Shown here: positions 22,498 through 34,192 of the stretch, piece by piece
Position numbering within the stretch: position 1 is the first letter of the stretch
Layout: each line of letters opens with the position of its first letter
From: Muricea muricata
Taxonomy: Eukaryota; Cnidaria; Anthozoa; Malacalcyonacea; Plexauridae
Reading direction: 5' to 3'
Assembly (NCBI GenBank): GCA_963855995.1
Contig: OY979720.1
Coordinates: 15,706,430 to 15,770,429, forward strand
DNA: 64,000 bases
The notes under the pieces: model-generated
What the model was told of the DNA's origin: nothing
Database searches by the model: none
What the model saw: only the letters and a program-made list of their open reading frames with translations
Translations under genes and position numbers: made by a program

Positions 22498-22932
22498 AAG
22501 GTCCTGTCACAATGCAATTTTTCTTGCAACTTGAAATGCAATTCTACTATTGGGAGATGTAAAATTGGCAAATGCAAGTTTCCATCACAGTTTGCTGGGG
22601 TTTTTTAACGTACCAAACATTTGTCACAAATTTACTTAAGAGTAGATTTTCCCTGTAGCAAAAAAGATGGCAAATGTCGATTTTACCAGAGTGCATGGTA
22701 GTCTGAAATTGTTTAAAAAGGCAAATTAACGTCTTTTAAAGAACAGACAGAAGACAATAGGTTATTTTCACACTTGTGTTAAAATTTCAATCCAGTAGCT
22801 TTGTTTCTTGTCATCTTTTCCCACGTATTCTTTCTTGATACCTGCAATGCATTCTGGTAAAATCGACATGTCGCCATCTTTTTTGCTACGGTGAATGCAA
22901 GGAAAAGTGCACCGTGTGACAGGGCCTTAAGG
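22498..22932. mobile_element. MITE with GGnCCTGTCACA termini (left-arm copy)
   Basis: This is the arm partner of 48138-48572. Ends carry AAAGGTCCTGTCACAATGCA and its diverged complement GTGTGACAGGGCCTT, with an internal GTAGCAAAAAAGATGGC word. A further partial end lies at 22985-23010. Confidence 0.65.
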
Positions 22933-25900
22933 GTAAGAGGTGGATAGAGAAGGAGACGGAGCAGTTAGTTACAAGTGCAAGAAAAATTGTACCGTGTGAC
23001 AGGGCCTTGAGGGTGGGAGGTGGATAGGAGGAGACGGAGCAGGATGTGGGAGTCGTGCAAGGTCGGGGAGGTTAAAAAAGAACAAGGAATGTTATGTTTT
23101 TAATGCCTTTTAGACTTTTCTTGAGGCAATTAAAATTCAAACTGTCAAATCCAAACACTGTACAGAATGGCCGACTTTACGTGGTCTTTAGTTTTTACAC
23201 AACCACTTGCATTGTTATCTTTTGCAGTTTGTTTACCATTTCAGTTATCTATCTTCAATAGAATTCTTTGAAATTTGTTTGTAGATCGACAAAATGCTTA
23301 ACCTCCTCTCAACAACTGGCAGATTATGAAAAATGAAATTGTTAAAGGTATTGGAATATTGCATGTACAATATTGAATATGGGACAATTTGGGACAGTAT
23401 AATTTTGGACATGACGGTTTCATTCTCACCTAATTTGACGATTATTTTGTGGGTACACATACCGTGGAATCTCATGTGCTCCAGAAGCATTTTAATCTTA
23501 GAAAAAGTCAAATAATGATGAACTGTGTTTTAAAAGAAAGTTAGAATCTTATTTGGTTCAAATCAATTGAATTATGGCCCAAGAGTTCATGAAAACACAT
23601 ACAAAAGGCTTTCTTAAAAAACTGAAATATCAAATCTAGCAATTTTATATGTTATGCCTCTAAACAACACAATTCTGTTTCTAAAAATTGGTACCCTACT
23701 AGACCTATATGCATGATTATACTAATTTGGACATATTTATTTTTACCCATTAAAATATAAATTTGTGTTTAATCATTCGTGTTTGTCATTATTTGACTTT
23801 GTAATGTTGGTTAAACATAAGAAGATTGAGGTGACTTTGCCAGAAACAAAAACATCCATTATTATACTAAAATTTCAATATATGTAGCAATTAAAACTAA
23901 CCACAGGAAATATATTTCTACTTTTTAATTGAAATGTTTCTGTTATATGCACTATATCATATTTTTGATAAAAAATTACAACACCTATGTTATTTCCTGG
24001 TTTACTATCTCAATCATCTTTTGTTTAAGCTGGCTTTGAGTGTTCATTTGAAAGTTTGGAAAGTTCATTTGAAAATCACAATAGTTCTCAATGTTATATT
24101 GGACCCTTTAAAGTTAAAAAAATACTTTGTAATATTTTATACTACTGGTAATTTATCTTAGATACAGACTTTGTGATTTTGTACTAGAATGTTGACTTTC
24201 AAACTTTAAGATGAACTACTTATTAAGGACAAAATAAGCTAGCATATTGTCTTTTGTTTACAAAGTGGAACTTGTTTGGAATTGAGATGAACTGATGCAG
24301 TTGTTCTTTAACTTTATCAATTAATTACATATCTTAAATGAAAAAGAAAACCACAACTTGCCAAATAAATTCTGTGGGCTCTTTTTATTAGCAAAGAGAA
24401 GATGTGGCAGATGTAAGAATTTAAGAGTAAAAAAGTTTCCTTGGACTAAAAAAATTGACAGTATTCCAGATTTTCTAGATAAACAAGCAGTACAGATGTC
24501 GGCCAATAATAAGTATAAGTAACTACAATTTTTAATTTTAAAAGTTTTCTATTGATGCCTGGATACAGTAAATACTTTACCAGAGTTCTTCGTATTACAT
24601 CGACTTGAAAAAGTTTTAAGTCACATGAAGCTTTTAGTTGATACTATGCAATTTCAAATTTTACAGACTTCTTAATTAACATGCCAAATTTACCTTGTTG
24701 AACATAAGGTCTTTCCTGAGAAAAAGTAAAACTGTCTGGCATTATATGGAGTAGAATAATTTAAATTAGTTTGAGACTTTGATTTGATAACAATTTTGAT
24801 TTGTACTATTTACAATACAAGTGACCGGGTTGTATCGGATATACAAACCCAAGCTGAAGGCGAGATATCTGACATACACAGATGCGAATGTTGTAAATGG
24901 CTTGTGAAACTCGTCAATTTTATACATCAGATCTATAGCAAAGTGATTTTGAAAATACCGATTCTGTAAGATGAGAAAATGATTTCTTTTGTGTTTCCTG
25001 TATGATTTATTACTTTATAAGTTTCTTAATTAAAATTACAACATATTGCCTACTGGAACTTTTTATATTGTTTGGTTGTGGTGAATTTGTATTTTGGCAA
25101 TTGAAATATTTCTGAATTTGTATGTGCATTTCCTTTGCTTCAGTTCAAGTTTACATTTCAAATATTCCACTTTGTAATACTTGCGTGGTAATAATAATAT
25201 AAGAAAACAGGTTTACATGGCTCTTGAATATAGTCTTTTCAACAAGTAAGTAAAGATGAATTTATACTTCAAAGAGATATGTTCCTAACCTGACAATGGT
25301 ACCTTCCAAAAAGACTAAATTTAAATTGATTCTTCGAATAAATTTTTTACTTTTCAATCCAAGATCAATCTAAGTTATGTATTTCTACTTTTATTTTGGT
25401 CTCTTTAACACTGAAACTATCAATTGTATATAAAGCAACTTCACTATCGAGTGACTTCATTAGTTGCTGGGCAAAGCCAAAGCATTGATTTTTCGGCTGT
25501 TTTCAATGAAAAATAGAATTTTGCCCAAAGTTATCTCAAATAAATTATCACAATTTGAACAAAAAGCTTCTGTTCTTGTGCCCACCAGAAAAATGAGATG
25601 TCTGAGACTTTCTTTGTATTTTTTTGCGAAAAATAGATCGCATGCACTGTTATGCAAAGAAAAGTGTAAGAGATTGGTTTCTGAAAAATGTCGTGCTACA
25701 CACAATATTCTAAAAATGCTTGGTTTTTATTCTATGTATTTTTGAATTTTTTGTTAAAAAAAATAAAGGTAGCAATGTTTAGTGCATTTCACATTGTCAG
25801 GTTAGAAACGCAATAAGAAAAATGTGGCTCCGAACATTACAGCTTGGTCAATTTGGAATTTATAAAAAAATCGTTTCTTCGTTGTTTTTCGACGTTTTGA

Positions 25901-27609
25901 AGGGTTGTTTCGAGTACAAAAAAGTATTTTTAGGAAGAATTATGTGCCCACGTTACATGTCTCAAAGCCATCAAAATTCGTTGGTAATTCGTGCATGTAT
26001 TTTTTCTGACTTATAAAAGCACAATTGATTAAAAATAATATTTTTCTTTTGACAAAAATACCTTTCTTCTGTGAGGCTGGCTGTATTTGAAAAAGCGTTG
26101 GTCAACGCTCCGCCAAAACTCGTGGGTTTTCTCCGGGTACTCCGGTTCTTCCCACTGGGAGAGTTGACAGGGTAGTTACATATGGTTATAAAAATGTGAC
26201 TAACTTTTGAAAACCTTTCTACTTAGACTTGTTAAGCCTTCTCGTCATCTCTATCAGTTGCATGTTTTGAGCCACATGTTTTTCTTTGTAATTGTGAAAC
26301 AACTCGTTATATGCTGGGTAAACCTTTGCAAAACTCTCAAAATTTATCACTTCAAGTTGTTTCATTGTTATAATATATTTTGAAGTATAAACATTTACTT
26401 ACGTTGAAAAGACCCAAGTTTTTTAGGACTTTGTTCATTCACTTGTGTTATTGTTCTCTCTGCCATGTTCTGTTTTCTTCTGTTGTTATTTTAATAAGTA
26501 CAATGTGTGGTAGTTAATCTCTTTTTATTGTTATTCAAATTGTATGTAATCTTTACAAATTTTTTCAATAAATTGTTTACAAAATTTACTTGTGACCCCT
26601 TTTTAATTAAAAATTCAATTCCCATGGGAATTGAGAAATTGAATAAAAAAAATCCCCCTACCCCGGCCAGCTCCCCAAGTGCCACTTCCACCTAAGTAGA
26701 AGTACTTATACATGTAGTACAAGTACTTCTACTTATTCACGGTGGAAGTAGCACTCGGAGAACTGGCCGGGGTAGCCGGCAAAGAGAAGACCAACTTTGC
26801 AAGTGCTAATACAATTGCTAAGTTGATCTTCCCTAGAGAGCAGCCGCGCGTACCTAACAAATTAAAACAACAAACGTTAGTGACTTAAGTACTTAGCATG
26901 CAAATTTGATTCCCAAAGCCAAAATGTCAAGTGCCCCCCGCTGATCCTACCAACTGCCTACCTGCCTCAGTTCTAAGCTGTCTTCCTCAGTTCTAAGCTC
27001 CTGCATTCCATTCGTTACCTTCACTTTCCTCACCATCGCACAGTCACTCACAGCTGATAAACCCGCATGCACCACCACCACCCCGACTGCCACCCAATTT
27101 CGAAAATTAAAAGAGTTAAAATTTCGGTAAAGTATGCATTTTAAATGCAATTTATTTGGATATTTTAGATCAAACGTAAACAGAAAAAGCTCGTACATAA
27201 AAACAGGTGAGAATTCTATTTAAAATTTGCTTGCAAAATATAAAACTTAATTCGCATTTTTCTTAGTTAATAGTATAGATCAATTTAGTTGATGTTGAAA
27301 CCTACTCTTAACTGTTTTGTTAGAAGTGACGACAGATTTTGGTTTTTAAGCATACTTTCAAAAATTTTAATTCCTTTAATAAACCTAATCCCATGCAACT
27401 TACACACGGCGCACACCCTCGCAGTCCATACATTTAGCTAATAAATTACGTTATAAACAAAAAAGCAAAATAAAAAGATAAATTACGTTATCTCTAGCTA
27501 CTTAAACCCACTTAGACTGAGTTTTTGATTGAATTTTCAAACGTAAAACCTTAGCTGAATGGGCATGGGCTTTTCGTTGTGTTAACTGTTCCGGAGTAAA
27601 TATAAACCT

Positions 27610-27851
27610 GGGGCCGGTTGTATCAAAGGCGTTTAGCTTAAACGGTGGATAAGTGAAATTTAAAAATCAGTTTTACACCTAGTACGGAACCGAAATTATG
27701 AGTTGAAATAGAATAAATATTTAGTTTTATATATAATTGTTCTTCTCAGGTCAAATAACTTCAGCTGGTTTGTTTATACAACATGGAAACGTGTTTCATA
27801 TTTTTGACTTATCCACCGTTTAAGCTAAACGCCTTTGATACAACCGGCCCC
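27610..27851. mobile_element. MITE with GGGGCCGGTTGTATCAAAGG ends (left arm)
   Basis: Inverted termini of about 45 bp begin GGGGCCGGTTGTATCAAAGG and continue GCGTTTAGCTTAAACGGTGG on both sides. The partner copy in the right arm is at 43219-43460. The third body copy near 49960 lacks the insert, which gives an empty site. The target duplication is too short to define. Confidence 0.8.
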
Positions 27852-29489
27852 TGATACTTACCAAAGTCCAAGGCTGGGTCAAATAAGCATGAGAATTAGG
27901 CAAAAATAAAAAGCAATTGAAACTCAACAGATTCACTAAAGTTGTTTTTTTTTTTGGCAACTTATATCCTTAAGTGTAGATGACATGCAATTTTTAATGC
28001 CGTAATTCTCACACTTATTTAACCGAAACGCCTTCATTTGCATGGTACCTCGCAGCTGCTCTCAAACCACCTTCGTAATTTGCTTTAGTGTACACAAACA
28101 ATGACTTCATTGTTCCTGCTTACCAAAACAAATCTGAAAGCACCAAGATACTTATCATATTAATAATCAAAGAGGATTCGCATTATGCAGTAATTACCAT
28201 AAACGGACGCATCACCATTGAAACAAAGCATGCTGTATTCCCATGGGAATTTAAAATGCACAAAAAAATATAATGATCCTACTGATTTGCATGGATGTAT
28301 GAACCAAATTAGCTAAGAAACAAAGAAATGATATATTCCCTTGGGAATTTAATGTAGCAAAAAGATGGCGGGTGTTGATTTTACCAGAATGCCTTGCGGT
28401 CTGAAATCGTTTAAAAACTTAAGGTAAATTAACCTCGTTTGAGGAACAGACAGATAGGTTATTTTGTCACTTGTGTTAAAATTCCGTCCATTAGCTTATG
28501 TTAAATATCATTTCACTGCTATTCTTGATTGATACCCGCATTAAATTCTGGTAAAATCGACAAGCCACCATTTGTTTTGCTACGGTGAATTGGAATACAA
28601 GTCAAATTTTCTCGCTTTTTAACCAGAGAACACATTCTTTAAAGGTAGAACGACGGAATTGATCGTTTGCAATCGACGCCATCTTTGTTGACGTTTGAAA
28701 CACATGGCAACCACAAAGTATCTATTCATTACATCTGATCCTATCGAGCCATACATCTTTAAAGTATCATTCATAATACGCTAAAACTAACGATGAAATA
28801 GTAAATTGACACAAGTGTTTCGCTGTAAACAGCTGAAGTAATCTGCAGAGTCAACCAAGATGGCGCCCAATCACACGAAATGACGTCATGTGCAAACCAA
28901 GAATAGTGACAAAATGCATCAACTATAATTTAGTGGCATTATTACGAAACTTATTTTTGTAAAACGTTCAATCCTACATGTTATTTTGTTTTGTTTTTAG
29001 AAATATCCAAATCCAAATGTTAGAGACGAAATTTCCAGGCGTTAAGGTATTGTTTCTTTAAAAAATATTGTCGACATTTACCATATTTTTACCTGTTTTT
29101 TGACTCGAAAATTGACTGCCAAACTCCTAGATATTCTATTTAATTATTTTGTTGAATGTATTTGATATCAATGTTATTTCAATCCAATTTTTTTCACTTA
29201 ATTTGCTGTCTTTTCTTTTTCATTAACGAGAAATATCTATTAAATCCTCTTTGATCCCTCAATGATAAGTATCTTGTTTTCTACTAACTTGCACATTACC
29301 ACTACTTTCTATTACAATGTCGTGTCTTCTCATTCTTGTGGATTGTTGTTTTGTGGGTCTTGTCGTCCAGGATCGTTCATTCTTTTCTTTTCTTGTGCGT
29401 TTTTTTCACATCCCATCACCCTTTGCAATAGTAGAAAGAATTAAGTCATGAGATGATATTTACGAATAATTTATAAACTATAACATGAT

Positions 29490-29622
29490 AAGTTTCTTGT
29501 ACGTTTGCATGGTGAATACAATATACTTATTAAGCTTTGTGGAAACACCACGTAAATTTATTATTGCAATAATAAATTTACGTGGTGTTTCCACAAAGCT
29601 TAATAAGTAAACTATAACATAT
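29490..29622. mobile_element. Left-arm-only insertion with an 84 bp perfect palindrome
   Basis: About 134 bp present here are missing from the right arm. Positions 29525-29608 form a perfect 42+42 palindrome with no spacer (centre ...TTATTATTG|CAATAATAA...). The insert is flanked by a direct duplication of TAAACTATAACAT (about 29472 and 29609). The duplicated flank indicates insertion into the left arm, not loss from the right. Confidence 0.7.
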
Positions 29623-29987
29623 TAAGCACTTATTGGATGAGATTTTTGTGATATGCGAAATGATCAATGTCGAGGTAAGAGTTATCAGCCGAGCCGAAGG
29701 CGAGTCAGATAACTCTTACCAAGACATTGATAATTTTGCATATCACAAAAACCGAATCCGATAATTGCTTTATTATACATTGTAAGTCTTTTTCCTCGAG
29801 CAATTGACGAATTTCGCCTTCGGAAGAGCTTAAAAAGCAAGATGCCATAACATGAAACAGAAAATATCGAAAAAATGTTGTCGCCATGCCAACCATTGAT
29901 GCCAACGAATACCGCATACTGTAATAATCTGCACCGTAGGCTCAACATGCAGATAACTCAGTTATCTGCTAGCAGATAACTGAGCCA

Positions 29988-30213
29988 TAGAATAAGAATA
30001 CATAGAAGGGCCACTCGCGTCGGAGCCTTTGGAGTTTTTGAAGCCGCGCATGTCGCATTACGCACGTTATTAGCATTTTCTCAGCCAGTCAATTGCATTT
30101 TCTGGCCAATAGGAATGCTGAACTGGCTGGTGGCAGTCAGTAAACTGCATAAACATAGTGTGACATGTTGCACTGCTGAGTGGCCCTTCTATGTATTCTT
30201 ATTGTATGACTGA
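29988..30213. mobile_element. Left-arm-only MITE (TIR AAGGGCCACTC type)
   Basis: Inverted ends of about 30 bp contain ATAAGAATACATAGAAGGGC on the left and its complement on the right. ACTGAG is repeated at both junctions. The right arm has the uninterrupted sequence near 41225-41240. A diverged relative lies at 51452-51679. Confidence 0.75.
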
Positions 30214-30296
30214 GTTATCTGCAGATTGTGTGATAGTCGCATTTATCTGCATACAACTGACCAATCACAACTCATAAAACAACTGCAATGTATAGT

Positions 30297-30657
30297 AATT
30301 AACACTTATTGACTGAGACCGAGGGAAACAGTATGTTTTGTGGACCAGAGACTGTCGATGTCGAGGGTCCACAAAACATACTGCTTTCCCGAGGTCTCAG
30401 TCAATAAGTATTTTATTATATACTGAGTGCCAAAAGAGAAGAAAAGTACCACAAATCAATCAAACATGTGTAAAAAGGATTACCTTTTACCTGACATGGC
30501 TACGTGAGGCTTTGTGGATTTGTTGTCTACCGGTGAATAAAAGTAATGTCCACCGCTTAGCTACGTTGCCAAGGAGACAATAGAATTTCTCCACTATCAC
30601 GTGATACGTTCTTAACCAATAAGAAACAGGAATAAATGAACTTTGACACTCAGTATA
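30297..30657. mobile_element. Left-arm-only insertion with internal hairpin
   Basis: About 365 bp lie between sequence that is contiguous in the right arm near 41140. The 5' part folds (CTGAGACCGAGGGAAACAGT at 30323 against ACTGCTTTCCCGAGGTCTCA near 30400). The ends carry weak inverted words (CACTTATTGACTGAG / CACTCAGTATATT). No coding potential. Confidence 0.55.
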
Positions 30658-32390
30658 TTATAAAACAGTATTAATTAGGCCGGCCAAATTATTGTGTAAG
30701 CTGTTAATATGAAATTTTTTTTATTAAAATCTCGAGAATCATTAATAAATCGTGAGCAAAACACAAAAGAAAATCATAGCCGTGAAGGAGTCTTTATTTC
30801 TCACACGCACACAACTTGCAGCTACCCTAATTTATGAATTTAGATTAAAATATCTCGAGAATTAAACAACACGTAAGGAATGTGTAAATTCTTAAAGCTC
30901 TTTCGAACAATAAAAATTAATATCTCGCACTAATCTCTCTCAAAAGCTCTCTCAAATTTATTGCCGATATCTCTTTGAGAATTACTGTGCACGTGAAATG
31001 TAACTTATATCAAAACTAGCTTACTTCAAGCTGTTTGGGAATCAAGATTTTACGTGTCAACGAGATCAAATATGAATCTAAGATGGCAGACAGCGCATTA
31101 AATTTCTATCTTTACGACCAACTCCCCAACGAAAGGCTTTAATTCGCTCGAAAGTCGAATTTTGTTTTTTTTTATTGTTTCAGGTAGTGAAAGATCCTGT
31201 GTGCTTTTTACAGTACTACCGACACTAGCAACGTTAGTGCGAGATGTTAATTTTTATTGAAACAAAAGCTGAACTGCTAAAAAAATGGAAACGACAAGAT
31301 AAAATAAAAAAACTTACTTTCACTCTATCTTTGGATCTTCTTGGCTTCGGTTGTTCTCGTTTCATCATGCTGTTTATGGTTTCATCTGGTTGGCGCACTC
31401 TCTTCATGGAGCATCAAGGCGGTCCAGTAGGTAACTAGCTCACTCGTGTCCAGTCAACCAACATAAAATAAGGAGAAAATTAATGTTACAAAATATTTTA
31501 GAATATAGGACACTAAGCTTTAATTGAATTGACTTTAACAAACCGTACATTGTGATAGTATTTGCATCTTAACATCTGATGGAGACGGCTTGTGATTTAC
31601 TTCTTATGTCGATATGAATTCTTTCCCATCTTGTTGCATCATTAGTTGATGGTTGTTGTATTCACTTTTTACTTGGCATTCTTTGAAAAAAAAATTACGA
31701 TGTTCAGAAAACTGTTTACAAGATAAGCAAAGAAAACTACGTTCACAAGCATTAGAGAGGACTAAGTAATTATAATAGGCGTGACAGGTCACAGAGGTTA
31801 GTCGACGAAGAAACTCATGGACAAATTCCCGGCATGATGATACCCCGATAGCAAGAAATACAGCAAGTGTAGAACGTGTACGTGTGAGCTTAAACTGTAT
31901 GTATGCAACTCCAAGAAAAGCGCAACACAAAATGGCGGAATTTAAAGACATTTCTGGTGTCATTTCCAGTTCCCTAACTTTCGCGGACAAATATATTTAT
32001 ATATTTTTCTCAAATTTTTTTGAAGTAAATCTAGATAGATTTTGTGAATAAACAAATTAAAAAAAGTATTGCCCACGTTAGGAAACTAGAACGGGCGCCC
32101 AAGAATGCCCACAATTTCTCCAATCTGGATTATATTTATTGATTGCGCAAATGACTGATAAAAAATAAGAGAGTAATAAAATACCAAATGGTTTCCTCTT
32201 CAAGATAGTGTCATACATGCGCGCGGCATTTCGGGATATTTGGGAAAACTCGTGTTGAAGTTGAACCTAAGGCAACATGCCAAGTACATGGATGACGCTA
32301 TCCTACTCAGGAAACTATTTAGTAATTGTCTTACAAAATGATGACAGTGAAACACAAGTCAACGCCACGGCATTTAAATTTCTCGTGTAG

Positions 32391-32590
32391 GATTGTTTGA
32401 TCCTGCACAGTAATAGCCAAGTGGCGCAATCGTCAGAGCAAACGCCTATCACATGTGAGGTCGTGGGTTCAATCCTTACTTCAGACTCGTGACACCCATG
32501 TGAGGAGTTAGTCAGTCGTGGGTTTATTCCGGGTACTCCGGTTTGCAAATGTTGACTGGATGGTTAAAATTGTAAAATATCAGTAATCAC
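32391..32590 (+). mobile_element. tRNA-derived SINE (left arm copy)
   Basis: The head has an A-box-like GTGGCGCAATCGTCAGAGC (32421) and a B-box GGGTTCAATCC (32465), 44 bases apart as in tRNA genes. It is followed by a tRNA-unrelated part with TCCGGGTACTCCGGTTTGC. It does not fold as a full functional tRNA, and the same unit occurs three times in the window. Transcription by RNA polymerase III is expected for this class. Confidence 0.7.
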
Positions 32591-33370
32591 CGGAACACGG
32601 GTACTTAACTAAACTGCTGACGATGAGGCGGAACTCATAATGAATTAATGAAAATGTGTTTCACTGTAGTTATCATATAATGTAATTGCCAAGCTGAATG
32701 AATAATTCTCCAGTAACTACGTCATATGAATAACTTACAATTATGAGAGTAGTGGGGGGGGGGGGGCAGCATAAAGATTGAAGTAGTGTCAAGGAAGGGG
32801 TACTACCCTGACGGGTACTAGGCGAAGAAGTAGAGTAAACAGGAGGAAGAAAATTAAATTGGAGTAAATAAGGGGGATTGGGGTAAAGAAGGGGAGAAGC
32901 AGGATAAAGAAACCAGTGGAAGGGGGTGCTATCCTGGAAGGAGTACCCGGGAAAGAAGAGGGTGAACAGGAGGAAAAGTAGATTGGAGTACAGAAAGGGG
33001 AAATTAAACGGATCAGGAAATTCAGACTTGCAATTCAAATGAAAGGCAGCTCATTGGTCATGTAAACACTCGTTAAATCATGGTTCTCGCTTGCCTTTAG
33101 CTTGGAATCATCTTTGAATTTGAACTGAAAGTCTGAATTTGCATGTTTCTTGTATAGAGTGCAGTGTATCAGAACAGAAGAGGTTTTGAAGAAAAAGAAA
33201 GAAAGAATAAAAGTAAGTTAAAATTTGTAAAGAATAATGAAGAAACTATTGGTACAGCACTTGATACATGATGATAATCATCATTATAAACTCTCTATTA
33301 ATCCGGGGGGGGGGGTATAATAGAGAATTTGCAATGATAGTAAGTATATTGTAATATTTGGGTTTTTACC

Positions 33371-33455
33371 ACTAAATCCTCTTGAAAGTTCTTTTTGGCT
33401 GTGGCTTCTCTCATCACAGTTGTCTGTGCTTGTCTTGCAAAATCTCTGGAATATC
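33371..33455 (-). pseudogene. 85 nt exon-like segment (left arm partner of 38347)
   Basis: This is the reverse-complement partner of 38347-38431 with the same splice signals. It is described there. Confidence 0.4.
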
Positions 33456-34192
33456 TATAACGTGAAGGTCAATATTTAAGATCAGAAAAATAGAAACCGT
33501 AAAATAGAAAGAAATTTAAATCGTGGCGAATACTTTTTACGGTCTTGCTGGCATGACAAAAAGAGAGTATAGATTTATAAGATCATGTTGATTTATCCTT
33601 TATCTGAACTATATTTAACTTAGATTTTAAAATAGATTTCACCCTGGTAAGCAGACCGAATGGGTTTTCAAACAAGATAACATTTAATGACTAAAACGTG
33701 CACAGAATAGTTAGAGAATGCTTACATGTCGAATAAAAATCCAATACTTTTAATGTCCAACTACACAATAGCGATTTTCGTTGCATTTCTAGACTGGAGA
33801 AGAAGACGACGCCATTTTGATTTTGATTTCTCCCGACAACGGCAGATTTGTCTTCGCAATTTTTTTCCATTTCTTCGTCGTTTTAGCTCCAATTTGCTCG
33901 TTGTGTTTCTTTCGTACCTTCCTCGCCATTTCCGTACAATCAATGGACATTTATACTCAAGATTAAGACTGTATTGAGACTTTCAAAATGTTCGTCAGGA
34001 GACATAAAAATCGAAGCTTCTTCTTCGGGTTGCAGAAGCAAATGACGTCAGACGACCTTTGTCCGCCAGCAAATACCCGTATGTATAACATTCAATGATC
34101 TTTTTAGGAAGCTGAAAATCAGTTTTTATTGCGCGAACGAAATGTTTTTGCCATTATTTCTTACTCAGGTCTTTGTTCTACTACTTTACTTC

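Noticed and set aside
23245-23511. Zinc-finger protein suggested by LEHMRFHG in the minus-strand frame
   Set aside because: No cysteine pair at the required spacing. The diverged copy near 54.55 kb does not keep the residues.
29525-29608. Rho-independent-type terminator
   Set aside because: Eukaryotic context, and the perfect 84 bp palindrome with duplicated flanks is better explained as an insertion.
32421-32480. Functional tRNA gene
   Set aside because: A and B boxes are present, but the acceptor stem and anticodon arm do not fold well, and the unit is repeated with a SINE tail.
33726-33977. Basic 60-83 codon frames at 33.73-33.98 kb and 37.82-38.08 kb as separate genes
   Set aside because: They are the two arm copies of one region on opposite strands. 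The diverged copy at 12.75 kb shifts frame, so at most they are an old 5' exon.
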